In this document: piece by piece, positions 1-13,500 of the stretch
Position numbering within the stretch: the first letter of the stretch is position 1
How the letters are laid out: the number at the start of each line of letters is the position of its first letter
From: Owenia fusiformis
Lineage: Eukaryota; Annelida; Polychaeta; Sabellida; Oweniidae
Reading direction: 5' to 3'
DNA: 64,000 bases
Assembly (NCBI GenBank): GCA_903813345.2
Contig: CAIIXF020000006.1
Coordinates: forward strand, 14,572,348-14,636,347
Notes under the pieces: model-generated
What the model was told of the DNA's origin: nothing
Database searches by the model: none
What the model saw: the letters and a program-made list of their open reading frames with translations, nothing else
Translations under genes and position numbers: made by a program

Positions 1-59
1 ACCATATCAGGAGAAATGGTCTGGCAAGGAATGTTCCTTAAAGCTATATTCCATTTTAA

Positions 60-331
60 CCTTTTGACTACATGGAGTGACAAGATTTCTCTTCACCTCA
101 GAAATGACCTTGAAACCAAGAGTGACGAGAAAATCTGTCACAAAATGTTTCATTAAAATTTTCATCCAATTTACAGAATTTTTTTTTTAAATGTGTAAAA
201 ACGAGCTCTGCCGTCTAATTTTACTAAAATGAGCATCTAAAGTTGTATGGGTATATAGTAAAATGTCGAAAGGTGCCAAGAATTAAAAATTCTCTGGTTT
301 CAACCAAATTTAGAGCCTGGGATTCAAGAGT
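60..331. mobile_element. TTAA-flanked MITE, family P1, copy 1 (decayed)
   Basis: The left end reads CCTTTTGACTAC after TTAA (56-59). The right end reads GGGATTCAAGAGT before TTAA (332-335). It is the same family as the better-preserved copy at 46020-46312 and shares the internal words CTGTCACA, TTTCA-TAAAA and AAATGTGTA. The TTAA target is typical of piggyBac-type transposition. No coding capacity. Confidence 0.6.
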
Positions 332-1521
332 TTAAGGGGTGTTCAATGGTGCCATTTTGCAAACCCAATCTTCACTATGATGGATGGGAGATGAGTGAAT
401 GAACATGAAATGGTGCTAGGTAAGGGGAAATAATATAGATTAACTGATGAACTATGCAAATGCAAGTGCATCAACCATATCTGAAGAATTCTAACACTAA
501 TTTATACTTTTCGAGTGAAGGGGATGCTGTAGGGAAAATTCAAAGCAGAAGTCACTTCTATTTTACTGGAGTTGTAAAGGCTAAATTTGATCCAGTGTAA
601 ATCTACATATATTCAAATATCCTAAGATAATTACATCACTACCGTTACCTAGTTACAAATTTGAATCATGTTTTTTCTTTATCAAAACCAGCCACACGAG
701 TACCATGACCAACAAGAGATTTATTTCTAAATATATCTACTCCAGAACATATCATTTTAAAGCTGTTTGTTTAGGGTAGGAAAAGTAGGATGTGCAGCCT
801 GGCTAATAAAATTGAGAATCTCTTTCCCTGTCAGCTTACATACTGACATCATGTTTTTTAAGGTCCAAAAAGTCATTCTTCTCAACCCACCTTAACGTGA
901 GGAACAAATGACACACCAGTGAGGGGTATTCCCATTTTGATAACTACTTATTGAATAGTGTATATATACAATAGGTTTTATCAAACACCATTACTAATAC
1001 TAGTATAAGGAAAAGCCAAAGCAATAAAGCATGTACTTGTATAAACATGTATAAACAACCAACAATGTACATGTGGCCAAAATAAATATATTACAGATTT
1101 AGTAAGCACTTCTAACGATATAAAAAAAAACACTGTCAAAATACTATCACTTATTTTATAATATTTCATTTCCAATACAATTTATAGTGACTGGTATATG
1201 GATCACTTAGTTTTGTTAAAACACTCTAGGCGCCATTTCCATAACATATCATGGAACTATAATTTGTGAATTCATTGAACATGACAGCAAATACCATGAT
1301 ACATTCAAGAAATGGTATCCTTTGAGGCGATTTCTTAAAAGTATTCTGCATTATAATTCTTAAGCTTCGACTGACCATATCACCATGGCAACAGTGTGAA
1401 GACAGTTAACTTGAATTCTAAGAATTATAATCTACAATAATTTAAAAGAGAATGGCCCCTGTTAATGAAGCTGTTATTTCAATTATACAATCATAAAAAT
1501 AAAAACAGATTTCGCACTTAC
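332..1521. other. DENND1 intron downstream of the last visible exon; nothing recognised
   Basis: AT-rich sequence without a convincing exon, RNA gene or bounded repeat on either strand. A short hairpin-like AAGAATTATAAT pair occurs around 1353 and 1418. The next DENND1 exon must lie left of position 1. Confidence 0.6.
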
Positions 1522-4500
1522 CTTTCTTAAATCATCTATAGTTCGTTTAAAATCCTTGTAGGCTTGCTTGCTCTTTGTCTTTACCTATAAAGTAAAATTT
1601 ATTCAAGAGTATGTTTCTACAATCTTTAACAAAGAAAGTGATTTAGAAAGTGTTTAAAATCAATGAAACTCATTAATATATCAAAAACCATATCTGAATT
1701 AAATTCATGAATTTCTCATCATACTGAAAATTTGATTTGCATCTGCATAAAACTGGAACACCCTGTACTAAGAAATTACAATGAATGTTCTATTTATTAT
1801 CATATCATTTGAGACTTTCTCTATTTCAGCAAATGAGAAAACAAATTAGAACGAAACTTAGTATAGTTGGTCTGCCTGAAAAATAAATCCACGTTGCACA
1901 ACCAATTCACCAGGTTATAAAGCAGTGTAATTATACATGTATCTAAGCAATACTCTTGTAAAATAGAGAAGAAACCATTCCAAAAATCCCCTCACTATCT
2001 AATTGTTGGCCCCAATATAATACAACCTTGAAAATGAAAGCATTTTCCCATTTGATGTTCACATCACTGCACCTTAACCCGATAATTGAGGATAATATGA
2101 TAAATAAGTAATTCATTCATAGGAATGAGTTCAGAAGAATACAAGAACACAAATGTGTACAAAATGTCCCCACCAAGTGGTGATCCCATGAAATGGTTAT
2201 CCTGAAAATGAGTAGACAAGACTTTACCAACACAATTTGAGGACGGAAAATCCAAAGTGGCCACCTTGAAATTTACCCAGAATGCCCAAAATTTAGTCAG
2301 TTCTAGATTTTCATACTAAGAACCACCCCTGAAAATTTGAAATTGATCCGTCACACAGTTAACCAGAAAACATGTAAACAAGACTTTACAGACAAGATTT
2401 CAGGATGGAAAATCCAAAATGGCTGCCTTGACATTTACCCAGAATGTCAAAAAACTAATCTGTTTGTAGATTTTCATACTAAGAATCATCCCTGAAAATA
2501 TGAAATTGATCTACCAAACGGTTCAACTGAAAACGGGTAGACAAGACTTTACAGACAAGATTTTAGGACAGAAAATCCAAAATGGCTGCTTTAACATTTA
2601 CGCAGAATGCAAAAAAACAAATCAGATGTAGATTTTCATACAAAGAATCATCCCTGAAAATTTGAAATTGATCTATCAAACCGTTAACCTAAAAACGCAT
2701 AGACAAGACTTTACAGGCAAGATTTTAAGACGGAAAATCCAAAATGGCTGCCTTGACATTTACCCAGAATGCAAAAAAACTAATCAGTTCTAGATTTTCA
2801 TACTAAGAATCATTCCTGAAAATTTGAAATTGATCTACCAAACAGTTCACCAGAAAACGAGTAGACAAGACTTTACAGACAAAATTTTAAGACGGAAAAT
2901 CCAAAATGGCTGCCTTGACATTTACCCAGAATGCCAAAAAACTAATGAGATCTAGATTTTTATACTAAGAATCATCCCTGAAAATTTGATCCACCAAACG
3001 GTTCATCTGAAAACGCGCAGACAAGACTTCACAGACAAGATTTTAGGACCGAAAAATCCAAAATGGCCGACAATAAAAAAGTCCTTATGAGTTTTTGCTG
3101 ATTTCTTTTTACAAAATTATCACATATAACTACTGTTAATAATAAAATAGGCTTTTACAACAAAGTACATCTGAAATTATTTATAAAGCTACTAAATAGT
3201 TAAAGTATGAAAACTCAAAAACACCATTCAATATGATACAAAGTATAATCGCGCGCTAACTTTTCTTAAGACATTCAAAATGGCTGACATGACTGAGCTA
3301 GCAGGTCCAAAACCTAAATGAAATTGTAAAGAATTGGTATAAAGAATTTAAAGGCATAATAAACAAGTTTATCCCAGAAAAGACAATAACTATAAGGCAA
3401 AATGATCTGCCATGGATCACAACAAAAATAAAACGTTTCATTAGAAGGCGGAACAGAGCTTACAAGATGGCAAAAACACTAAGAACAGACACGCTATGGG
3501 AAAAATACAAAAAGCTGAGAAATGAAACAATAACCGAACTCAGAAATGCCAAAGAAGAATACGAACTAAGACTCTCACAGAAATTGGTCAATGGAAAAAC
3601 TGGAACAAAGACCTGGTGGACTGTGGTCAAACAGTTCTACAACGATTTCAGGGCATCAGATAACAATGAAACACCCTTTCTTGTCAATGGTCATTCAATA
3701 TCAAACAACAAAGAAAAGGCTGAATTATTGAATAATCATTTTTTAGCCCAAAGCAGACTGGAAACTAATCAAGATCCACCAATTCTCCAAGCATCAACTG
3801 ACAAAAGTATAGAAACGGTAAGATTGTCAAATCAGACAGTCGAAGACATACTTATAAATCTGAATCCAGGAAAGTCACTAGGGCCTGACAATATAAGTCC
3901 ACGTGTTCTAAAAATGACTGCAAAATCAATAGCACCGATACTGGCACAAATATTCAATGCATCATTAAAACAGAATGTCTTCCCAGACATTTGGAAAGAA
4001 GCGAATGTAACACCAATATTCAAAAAAGACAGAAGAGAAATAGCAACAAATTACAGACCAATATCTCTACTGAACTGTGTAGCGAAAGTATTTGAAAGAG
4101 CAATGTATACTCATGTACATAACTACCTACACAAATGGAAATTGCTGTCAAAATTCCAATCTGCTTATTCCCCAGGAAACTCCACAACAACGCAACTACT
4201 AGAGATGTACAACTACATCATGGAGACAATGGAGAATAATGAAAACACAAGAGCCGTCTTTTGTGACATGTCAAAAGCTTTTGACCGAGTATGGCATAAA
4301 GGCCTAGTTAACAAGTTAGAACGGAAGGGAATCAAAGGAAACTTACTAAAATGGTTCAAAAGTTACCTATCCAACAGAAAACAAAGGGTCATTCTCAATG
4401 GCGAAACATCCAGCTGGGGGTATATCTCTGCAGGCGTTCCACAGGGCTCCATCCTAGGACCACTGTTATTTTTGGTGTACATAGATGATATCTTGGAAAA

Positions 4501-7500
4501 CCTAACTGATAAATGCACTGGAAGGATATATGCAGACGATACTACATTTCTTGCAAGTGGAAAAGAAAATGACAACATAATTGAAACTCTCAACGAACAA
4601 CTACGATCAACAAACGAGTGGGCCAATATATGGCAACTAACCTTCAACCCAGAAAAAACAGAAACAATGTTATTCACGAGAAAACACCAAAATAATGGAC
4701 AATTTCAACTCACTTTCAATGGAAAAGTTATCAAAGAAGTAACTAACCATAAACATCTAGGCCTGACATTAGACAACAATGGAACATGGGGATCACATAT
4801 AAGGAACATAACAAATAGAGCTGCCAAGATGATAGATGTCATGCGAGGACTTAAATATAAACTTGACCGAAAAACACTGGAAATTATGTATAAAGCATTT
4901 ATTAGGCCTATAATTGAATATGCCTCCCCAGTTTGGGACAACTGTCATAACTATGAAAAAGACCAACTAGAAGAACTACAACTAAAAGCTGCAAGAATCT
5001 GTACAGGGGCAAAAAGAGGAACAAGCCACGAGTTGATATACAAAGAAACAGGTTGGGCAAAACTTCAAGAGCGTCGAACAACACAAAAACTACTAATAAT
5101 GCACAAACTCATAAACAAAAAAATAACAGACTCGTTGAGCAATGTGATTGAATCAACCAAGAGAAGGTCTGACCATGATCTCCGACGAGCTAACAACCTA
5201 TTAATGCCTGTATGCAGAACTGAAGCGTACAGAAAATCATTTCTACCAGCCACAATAAAAGTGTGGAATGACGTTGATGCATCAATAAAAAGCACAAAAG
5301 CTGAGGAGCACTTCAAAAAACTGATAACAAACAAGAAGAAGGTACCAAATTACTATTACTATGGGAAAAGAGACACTCAAATAATACACACACAGATAAG
5401 ACTTAGATGCAGCGACTTAAACCAAGATCTACATCTCAACCATGTAAAGGACAGCCCCAAATGTGAATGCGGAAACCCAGTAGAAAGTGCCGAACACTAT
5501 TTCAAAGAATGTACTTTATACCAAAGACACAAAACAATTCTACCTAGGACAACATTGACAGAACTTATCCATGGAAATGCAAGGAAAACAGATGAAGAAA
5601 ACAAAGCCACATTCACTGCTGTTCACAATTACATAAGAGTTACAAAAAGATTCTCTAACAAGTAGTTTTTCCTCCTTTCACTCTCTCATTTCTTCCCAAG
5701 CCTCCCATCCTGCACAAATAAATAAAACTGTAATAATTCTCTAGGACAACCAAAGGAGAGGACTTAGAATAGGCGAAAGCCTCTTGTCCGATCCATTTCG
5801 TCCAATTGTATTAATATAATGTATGTAAAACTTATAGACGAATAAAATATTTTTAATAATAATAAAACCTAATCAGATCTAGAATGAAGTGAGCTGAACA
5901 AGATGTTAAAGTTTTAAAAGCAACTGTGAAGCCGTTTTTCTTAAAGTTTGCAGACAAGGATTTTAGCATTTGACTTCAAAATGGCCGACAGGAAGTAGGT
6001 TTCGAGTTAAATTTTTTTCATCCACAATGACAATATGGCCCCACACTATGTGGTGGGGACATAACAATATGGCCCCACACTATGTGGTGGGGACATAAAA
6101 AGGAGAAAGCATAGCAAAATATATCATAAGACTTTTAACTCAATCAACCATCTTCTGTAAAACATATAGCAACAGCGTATAGAAAAACAACAACTCCACA
6201 GAGTTACAAATCCAATTTGAACAAAACATGATTTATCAAATCAATATTTTTTCCAAAAATGGCAGCAATTTGGAATTCAGCAACCACCTTGAAAATTCCA
6301 TATTGGTGGTAATTTTGAATTGAGAAGCCATATAAATATTCAAACTTGGACACAGTTCTTTGCCGATATGACAGTTATTAACCTATAAAATTTGAACCAA
6401 ATATGTAACCTAGTATCATTTATCATTCTGACACATCTAAACAAATGAAATGGGAGTTCCTTAAAATAAAAATCAAGGAACATGCAATAAAATTCTCAAT
6501 AGACAAAAACAAAGTAAAAAAATTGGAACTTTCATCACTAAAGGAAGAATTAAATAACTTAGAAAACAATCCAAATTTAGATAAAAATGAGAAAAAAAGG
6601 GAACAGGAAATTCTTTTGATTTTTGAAAAACAACTTGAAGAAAAAACAAATGGTGCAATATTAAGAGCAAAAGAACAAAATGTAGAATTTGGTGAAAAAA
6701 ATTCAAAATACTTTCTTAGTTTGGAAAAATCACGTCAAATCAATAACACTATTACATCATTAAAGACAAGCAATAATTCTATTATCACTTCTGATAATGA
6801 AATTCTTAAAGAAGAAATAAAATTTTATACCGAACTATATTCCTCAAAAGCCCAAAATACAAATAAAGTAAAAGCTTACTTGGACTCTGTTGATTTTCCC
6901 CAAAAACTTAATGAGAATGATAATAAATTATTAGAAGGTGAAATTACCGAATCAGAATGCTCAGCTGTAATTAAAAAGATGAAATCTGATAAATCGCCAG
7001 GTTCTGACGGCTTGACATCAGACTTTTATAAATATTTTTGGCATGACATTAAACATTATGTATTAGATGCTATAAATGAATCTTTTTATACTGGCACATT
7101 GCCAACCTCATTTAGAAAAATCATCATTTCGCTGTTATTTAAAAAAGGTGATAGAGAATTGTTAAAAAATTATAGGCCAATAAGTCTATCAAATACTGAC
7201 TATAAAATACTAGCATTTGTACTTGCAGACAGGCTACAGTAAGTAGTTGGGAAACTTATTAGTTTACACCAAACTGCATATATAAATGGTAGATACATTG
7301 GTAACAGTTGCCGCTTAGTGTTAGATATTTTTGAGTATTTTAAAAATAATGACAAAGGGCAAGGATCAATTCTATTTTTAGATTTTACGAAAGCGTTTGA
7401 TTCTATTGAATGGAACTTCATGTTTGAAACTTTGAAAAAATTCAATTTTAACGATAACATCATCAGATGGCTTAAATTATTATATACAAATCCATTTATT

Positions 7501-10500
7501 AACATTAAACAAAACGGATGGCTATCACATAATATTCCAATGGAACGCTCATGTCGGCAGGGCTGCCCCGTTTCTGCAATTTCATTCATATTATGCTGTG
7601 AAGTTATGTCTTTGAAAATAGTTCAAAATAAAAAAATAAAGGGTATAGAAATTGATAACATAGAATATAAAATTTCACAATCAGCAGATGACACATCATT
7701 ATTTATCAAAGATAAAGCATCCATAAGTGAAGCATTAAAAACTATAAAACAATTCTCGAAATATTCGGGACTTCAACTAAATTTAAGTAAAACAGAAGGA
7801 ATATGGCTTGGAACCAATCGTACTTTTGAAAAAAAATTTGAAAATATTAATTTTACAGATGAACCTGTAAGATATTTAGGCATATATATAGGTCACAATG
7901 AAGATAAATGTTATGATTTAAATTGGAATGAGAAAATAAATGACCTTGAAAAAATTCTTGATTCTTGGAAAAAAAGACACCTTACCTTATTTGGAAAAAT
8001 CACTGTTATAAAATCTTTAGCTATATCAAAACTTATCTACTCAGCATCAATTTTATCTTATAAAGAAGAAATTATAAAGCGAATAAACAACTTGATATTC
8101 AACTTTTTATGGAATGGCAAGAAAGACAAGATTAGGCGAACTATTATGATAAACAATATAGACAATGGGGGTCTAAATATGCTGGATTTAGAATCACAGC
8201 TAAATGCTCTTAAAGCTGTATGGATTACCCGTATATACGACAAAAACAATATGTTTAACAAAATTCCATACTTTTATTTTGACAAACTTGCTCCAAGTTT
8301 GGATATTTTGTTAAAAATGAATGTATTTTCTAAAGACCAGCTTGAGGGATTACCTATTTTCTACAAACAAGTTTTGAAAGCATTCAATAGCTGTAAAGAT
8401 CTTGATGAAATAAAAAATCTGAAACACCATGAAATAGTCCAGCAAACCATATGGAATAACAGATTATTTCAATTAAAAGGCAAACCACTTTTCTTTAAAT
8501 CTTGGATAGATAGTGGTATTATTTATGTCAAAGATCTTATCATTCGAAATGATTTTTTAAATGTAAACTATATTCTAGAAAAATTGAGGAATAAAATAAA
8601 TTGGATTTCAGAATATTTTCAAGTCTCAATTGCAATGAAATCAATAAAAAAAAATCATTAACATAGAACAAGCAAACTTCACAAATATATCAAGAAAACT
8701 CAATTTCAAAGTAAAAAATGTTCAATTAGATTTTAGAGGCCAAAAATCCAATTTCTTTTATAACATATTGAAGAATAAAAAATCTGAAAAATGGTTTGTC
8801 TCAAAAAAATGGGAAAAAGATTTCTGTATAACAAATCAATGTAAAATAGATGAAATAAATTGGCAGAATTTTTTTGTTAGCAAGATCATCAAGATTAAAG
8901 ACAAAAAAGTTGCCAATTTTAATTTCAAACTAATTAATAACATACTTCCTGGGTTAACTGACTTATTTATCTATGGTATAACAAATTATTATCATTGTAG
9001 TATTTGCAATCACTTATGTGATTTGAAACATATTCTTTTTGAATGTTGTTTGTCAAAGGATATATGGAAATTTATATACAACACATGTGGTCTCAATATT
9101 TCGTATAGAAAAATAATAATTGGTTATAATGGCCAAGACTCTCAAACTAATTTTCTGAATTATTTTACAAGTATAGTTGCTTACAGCATTTACAAATCCT
9201 ACATTTTAGAACTGAATAGTAAAGAACAAAGAACATTTGAAAAGATACTTTTTATGTTAAAATATGAAATTAATTGTAGAAAAAATGTGTATTATTGTTC
9301 CAAATGGAATTTATTATCCAAACTACTGCAATGAGATTATGTAAACCTGTTTTTATAAATCATGTACTGTCTATATATTTAGTAAATGAATGAAATAAAG
9401 ACTATTTTAAAAGAAAAAAAAAAAATCATTCTGACACACAATGCTCCTCAATATCCCTGCCAAACTTCATTCCATGGGATAACAATGATACACGCATGCT
9501 TTTAATACTCAGGTAAAGATGAAATAAATGTTGTTAGTACACCAAACACCATGGAACTATCATATATCAACATTTATACAATGGTGTTAGCTTATGTGGT
9601 ATGAACAATAACAATAACAGAAGCAATTTTATTTTGTTCAATTCTTTGTACATTCAGGAAAAAACAAATTAACTTTGAAAGAAAGGAATCAATGATTACT
9701 TAAAGATCAGATCATTTGAGTGGTATTACGAAGCAGAAATGCATGGCCATAATGACCTGATTATATAGCATGCATTAAGCAGATTGAATGGTGCATGGCA
9801 TGCATTGAACAGAATACATGGTGCAGCTGACTTACTGCATTGGCTGCATGTTTTAATGCTGGATTGGCCTGGAGATGACAGAAACAAAATGAATGAGCAA
9901 TGAAATACCTGGAAGCATTCCTCCCCTCCCCTTCCCTCCCATCCCCTATAATTGATGATGTTTTCAGTGGTGAATTTCTATTGACCTATTGAATACCCAT
10001 AGTAGAATAGACCACTAGACCATGAGTGGCAAGATAATCTATCACAGAATTTTTCACTAGAACTGCTCTTAACTTTGACAATTTTAATCCAAGCCTATAC
10101 AAATTTTGTTTTCAAATGTGTAGAAAAAATCTACTTGAACGTCAAAAACTGGGAAAATGAAAAAAAAACATTTTAGAGTCTGCTGGTCAAGAAGTAAAAA
10201 GAACAGTCTGTAACTATTTTTTAAATAACCACAAAAAGGGTTTTAATTCAAAATGATCTTTTACAATAGACTTAATAGGCTTCAAAGATTTTTTCTGGAA
10301 ATATCAAGTCTTGAAAGAATTGCTCACATTGTTAGAAGCATAACAAATTCCAAATTGAATTTTACTACTCTCACCTTTTCAATTAGTTACAGAAAACGAG
10401 TCAAGTCATATATCCTTATGAATTAAAGCTTTTTGGGAATTGCAGAAAATAGGTCTTTCATAGATATTTTGGAACTTTTTTGCCACAGAAAACAGTGTGA

Positions 10501-13500
10501 ATGATACTAACATTTACCAAGTAGCACAGGGCATAAACAGGGCCTAAAATCTGTTGGTTCCTACAACAATTTATATCAACAAGGCATTAACATGCAAAAT
10601 GCCACAACCTGCCATTTGTTACAGACACCATATTTCAAACACCAACCATCATCCACAAAAAGTTGGATTTCAACAATGTGTTACCACATTATGGTGGTGA
10701 CATAAAAACAGATCACAGTAATTTGTGCATTCGGGGATGTTACAACATTACCGAATGTATTAGAATTGATGTCTATGAAGTTTTAGATGAAAATGAAGGG
10801 CCTTAAACCAAATGAGACGAAATCAATGACTATTAGAATTTTTTTCAGTTAAGTTGGTAAATGGAAATGTTCATGTTTTACAGTACTGCATGTATATCAT
10901 TTAGTTTACCATTTTGTTATACACATGAATTAAAATTGTCCCAATCAAATTCAGATTAACTCAACATATAGCAAGTTACTTCACCATAGCTTATTTAGGA
11001 ACAGGGCAATAAGGCAAATAACATGGAAAGCGTAACTGTTTAACTTAATATACCTGTCAAACCATATACTGTACGTATGTATCATATGTCAAAAGCTTTT
11101 CCACTGTTGTCTATTATTATCTACTATTCCTTTATTTATCAGGAATCTCTATGGAGTTTTCTGTAGAAAACTGTAGAAATAACTCTAGAGGTTGATCAGG
11201 TAAGCATTTGCTTGGTTACCATGGTGATTTGTCCTCGGGCCGAGTTAAGCCAGCACATTTTTCTGAAGTCCAGGTACCGTGAACTTGTGAAAATTTGATT
11301 CAAAATCTACCTCTGCAGAAGGATTCAGAGTAAAGATTAAATAAAATATATCTACAAGAATCATGGGCATACCCAGGTGGGAAGGGTGCATTATAAGTTG
11401 ATCAGGTAAGCATTTGCTTGGTTACCATGGTGATTTGTCCTCAGGCCGAGTTAAGCCAGCACATTTTTCTGAAGTCCAGGTACCGTGAACTTGTGAAAAT
11501 TTGATTCAAAATCTACCTCTGCAGAAGGATTCAGAGTAAAGATTGAATAAAATATATCTACAAGAATCATGGGCATACCCAGGAGGGAAGGGTGCATTAG
11601 AAGTTGATCAGGTAAGCATTTGCTTGGTTACCATGGTGATTTGTCCTCAGGCCGAGTTAAGCCAGCACATTTTGCTGAAGTCCAGGTACCGTGAACTTGT
11701 GAAAATTTGATTCAAAATCTACCTTTGAAGAAGGATTTAGAGTTATGATTAAATAAGAATCATGGGCATATCCAGGAGGGAGGGTGCATTAGATGCGAGT
11801 GCATCCCGTGTCCCTTTTTGAGCAAATTTTATTTTTCCGCAAGGATATTGTTCGAGATGTTGAGGAAAAGGATACTCGGAGGAAAAAGAACTATGTGCTT
11901 TGGTGAAAGAGGTGGTGAAGCTAGGTTTTAAGTGCAACTTATGTTGGAGACTTGTTTTTAAATGTAGACAACCCCCTCCCACGGAAAAATCCTGAGAATG
12001 TTTGAAAAATTACAATGCATTGTTACCATGAAGCCATTTAACCAGATAACATTTTGGATTGTATTCAAGGTGCTGGGACATATCAATGGATTTGAAAACA
12101 TCTTGGACTATAGGTGATCAACTTCACCAATAAATGACAGGCATTATTCAACAATGGGCCAAATTTTCCAAATATTGTTAAGTTACAAATCAGCCAAGTT
12201 AATTGTCTATTTTGCGAAAGAACAAATAATTGACCATTTGCGATCAGAATTCAGGTATTTTGTTTATGGATACTGTTGTCATGTATTTCGTCTTATTGGT
12301 GTGACGTCAGATAGAAATGATATTAGACATGATGGAATCACGAAATATTAACCAGGTATGCCGATTTGACTAGATCATGAGTATATCTATATATGTGCGA
12401 AGTTTGGGTGAAATTCATACTAAACATCGATGTGTATAAGCGCCCCCCATTTTCTTCAAAATCGGGGGGCGCTTAACCACTACCTAAATCATATCAATAA
12501 GATCTTAGACTTGGTATGTGCTTAGCATGAATGTTGATCTAGTCAAATCGAACGCTTTCGTGAAAAATAAATCAATAAAGCATGAAATATAGAAGATAAT
12601 CTCTCAAAATCAATCATCTAAAGCTGAGTGGCCTAATTGTGATGTCACTACAAGATAGAATCCATTCGGTGATCGCAAATCATCAATTTGCAGATCTGTA
12701 AATACGATCTTTGGAAAAAATGACCCTTGAAAATAACCAAAGACACAAAGAAGCTGAACTCAAGCCAGCCCAAATAAACCTGAATCATACTTGACCAACC
12801 TCTAGAAATAATAGACTCAGTACTCTAAAGCATTATGCGGAACTTAAATATTTGTGTTTGGAACAGAACTAACCGTATTTTGAAATATCTATGAAATAAA
12901 AGAAAACATTGATAAACAAGTCTAATATACAAATAGCAAATAAATACAGAATAATACTGAACATTTATTACTTTAATAAATAAGGTTCATCAGGAAAACA
13001 ATTAAGGAACTACATATACGTTGAAATATAATATGACATAAAATTATAATTATATTCATTGTAATTATGATCACAAAATTAACAATACCTTTCCTTTGAA
13101 GTCCATCCATTTCTCCTTTCCATCTTTTCTAAATCTCTTTCCTTGTTTCTAAAACAGAAAAACTTCAATCCTTATTTGCCCTTTTAATTTGAGCGAGAAA
13201 AGTGAAGCACATTTTCCAGATCTGCTCATAGACTGTAGTTCCTTGAAATGCTGTAATCTACAATGTATTGAGAATATCTTGTGTGAAATGTTACCCTGCT
13301 ATTAATAGGGAATACAACAGATACCTTCAAAATAATCATTTAGGGAGTTTATACCTGAAGAAATTGAAATATATAAGTGTACTTTTCTATGATCTCAAAA
13401 TATCTCTTTGATATTAAACAAGTGGAAACCAATAAGGCATACCTAGCTATGTAATTTGATCAACATCATTTCCTGACTCAGTTGTTCATTTAAACATCCT

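Larger units (their letters stand above)
2164..6096. mobile_element. TIR-bounded element with internal 162-bp satellite, split by a LINE
   Basis: ATGTCCCCACCA at 2164-2175 is exactly inverted at 6085-6096 (TGGTGGGGACAT). Between them lie about five tandem satellite units (2204-3070), flanking sequence with the same AAAATGGC-type words (3284, 5980), and a LINE inserted at 3318-5863. The last 33 bp before the right end (TATGGCCCCACACTATGTGG) is itself tandemly doubled (6031-6096). I infer one non-autonomous DNA element; without the LINE it would be about 1.4 kb. The terminal match is short, so the boundary is moderately supported. Confidence 0.55.
1585..13088 (-). other. Last visible DENND1 intron (11.5 kb), a transposon sink
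   Basis: This intron joins codon 436 to codon 437 in phase 0. It holds two plus-strand LINE insertions (antisense to the host gene), the TIR-bounded satellite element 2164-6096, a TTAA-flanked MITE relic near 9985, a 206-bp tandem triplication at 11191-11797 and a foldback MITE at 12155-12727. I see no conserved coding segment in the stretches 1585-2163, 6097-6421, 9439-9984, 10195-11190, 11798-12154 and 12728-13088. Confidence 0.85.
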
